A DNA stretch of 64,000 nucleotides from Pricia antarctica (lineage in GTDB: Bacteria; Bacteroidota; Bacteroidia; Flavobacteriales; Flavobacteriaceae). Below, piece after piece: positions 63,427 through 64,000 of this stretch. Numbering within the stretch: position 1 is the first letter of the stretch; each line of letters begins with the position of its first letter. The translations under genes and the position numbers were made by a program. Below the pieces are notes generated by a model. That model worked only from the letters and a program-made list of their open reading frames with translations. It was not told where the DNA came from and made no database searches. The stretch is from the NCBI GenBank assembly GCA_011050085.1, contig DRGL01000059.1, forward strand, positions 1 through 64,000, read 5' to 3'.

Positions 63427-64000
63427 CCTGTTTTTTATAAGTTTTCCGTAGGGAATTCAACGTGGCATTTAACTCGAAGCCCAGCAGCAATATATTGGAA
63501 TTTATCCATATATAAACCATCAAAATCAATAATCCCCCCAAGGCACCATACAATTCGTTGTACCGCGCGAATTTTTCCACGTAGACACCGAAAAGATAAG
63601 ACGTAAGCATAAAAAGTAAGGTAGTCATTAAAGCTCCAACTGAGAAGAATCGGGCCTGCCTACCCTCTGCAGTACCAAAATAATACAGGATGGCGGTGGT
63701 GAAATACGATAGAATTATAAAAAAGAGGATTTTCCCGACCTGAGCCCCAATGATATCACTCTCCGAAAGGGTATAACCCTTGGTTTTAGAGGCCCAAACG
63801 CTGAGATAGTCCAGAATATAAAACTCAAAATATACAAAAACGACAGCCCCGACAATCAATAGTATGGATAAAACAATACCGACCATTAGTGCGTAGAGGT
63901 ATTGCCTAAAAAAGTTACGGGTCAGGTCAACATGATACGAGTTTTCAAAGCCCCCAAAAATAGCGCTAACGCCATTGGCCATTAGAAAAATGGATATTAA
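63413..64000 (-). CDS. YihY/virulence factor BrkB family membrane protein, 5' truncated
   Basis: About 196 codons seen; the frame stays open at the window edge, and the residues upstream of the ATG at 63982 (LISIF preceding LMANGVSAIFGGFENSYHV) continue the family, so the start lies beyond 64000. Visible membrane segments include YALMVGIVLSILLIVGAVVFVYFEF, ILFFIILSYFTTAILYYF and LMTTLLFMLTSYLFG. Members are inner-membrane proteins of uncertain role, once mistaken for RNase BN. The last segment GALGGLLILMVYIWINSNILLLGFELNATL is a family hallmark. Confidence 0.92.
   Translation of the reverse strand, partial: LISIFLMANGVSAIFGGFENSYHVDLTRNFFRQYLYALMVGIVLSILLIVGAVVFVYFEFYILDYLSVWASKTKGYTLSESDIIGAQVGKILFFIILSYFTTAILYYFGTAEGRQARFFSVGALMTTLLFMLTSYLFGVYVEKFARYNELYGALGGLLILMVYIWINSNILLLGFELNATLNSLRKTYKKQDDIE

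Overview
The window is chromosomal DNA from a member of the Bacteroidota, almost certainly a Flavobacteriaceae and probably a marine one; I cannot fix the genus. Supporting signs are TonB-dependent receptors with N-terminal carboxypeptidase-like domains, a type IX secretion (Por) C-terminal domain, DUF4249/DUF4294/DUF6095/DUF6495 family proteins, a monomeric NADP isocitrate dehydrogenase, AT-rich gaps, no obvious Shine-Dalgarno sequences, and repeated TAnnTTTG promoter boxes typical of the phylum. No rRNA, tRNA, insertion sequence, prophage or CRISPR array was found.

Layout. 1-5000: end of a 3-hydroxyacyl-CoA dehydrogenase, a YggS-type PLP protein, a DEDDh exonuclease/GIY-YIG nuclease fusion with a UvrC-like cysteine set, a potassium channel coupled to miaA, and a gluconokinase. 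5172-11270: one gene for a 2032-residue secreted mosaic protein (sugar dehydrogenase propeller, PKD, malectin and VCBS repeats, T9SS tail), followed by about 1.1 kb without genes. 12400-24160: mostly housekeeping genes (outer-membrane protein, a 55-residue membrane protein, ligA, prmC, ribD, a HAD phosphatase, an EamA transporter, a YigZ protein, a thioesterase, dnaA, a low-molecular-weight phosphatase, an RsmI-like methyltransferase). 24160-26765: a repeat-rich regulatory region, a NeuD/PglD-like acyltransferase and a secreted FN3 protein.

26766-35100 is the most accessory-looking part: a secreted T9SS tyrosinase, a secreted heavy-metal (HMA) protein, a TonB receptor, two small unknown ORFs, and a 920-residue tyrosinase fused to a von Willebrand A domain. 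Together they suggest a copper uptake and copper-oxidase locus. 35098-46563 returns to cell-envelope and core genes (CapK-like adenylating enzyme, lysozyme-like protein, mltG, dapF, HtrA protease, trmD, rplS, monomeric idh), with a 741-bp gap that ends in a strong orphan terminator. 46781-50290 holds a TonB receptor with a DUF4249 lipoprotein and a DUF6095 protein. 50302-64000 holds an M42 peptidase, a NUDIX hydrolase, hisS, an Oar-like TonB receptor, rpsF-rpsR-rplI, a LytTR response regulator, priA, a DUF2147 protein and a YihY protein cut by the window edge.

Regulation visible in the sequence: good rho-independent terminators close many units, and TAnnTTTG boxes precede several genes. In two cases (ribD and the DUF6495 gene) the box ends exactly 4 nt before the start codon, which predicts leaderless mRNAs.
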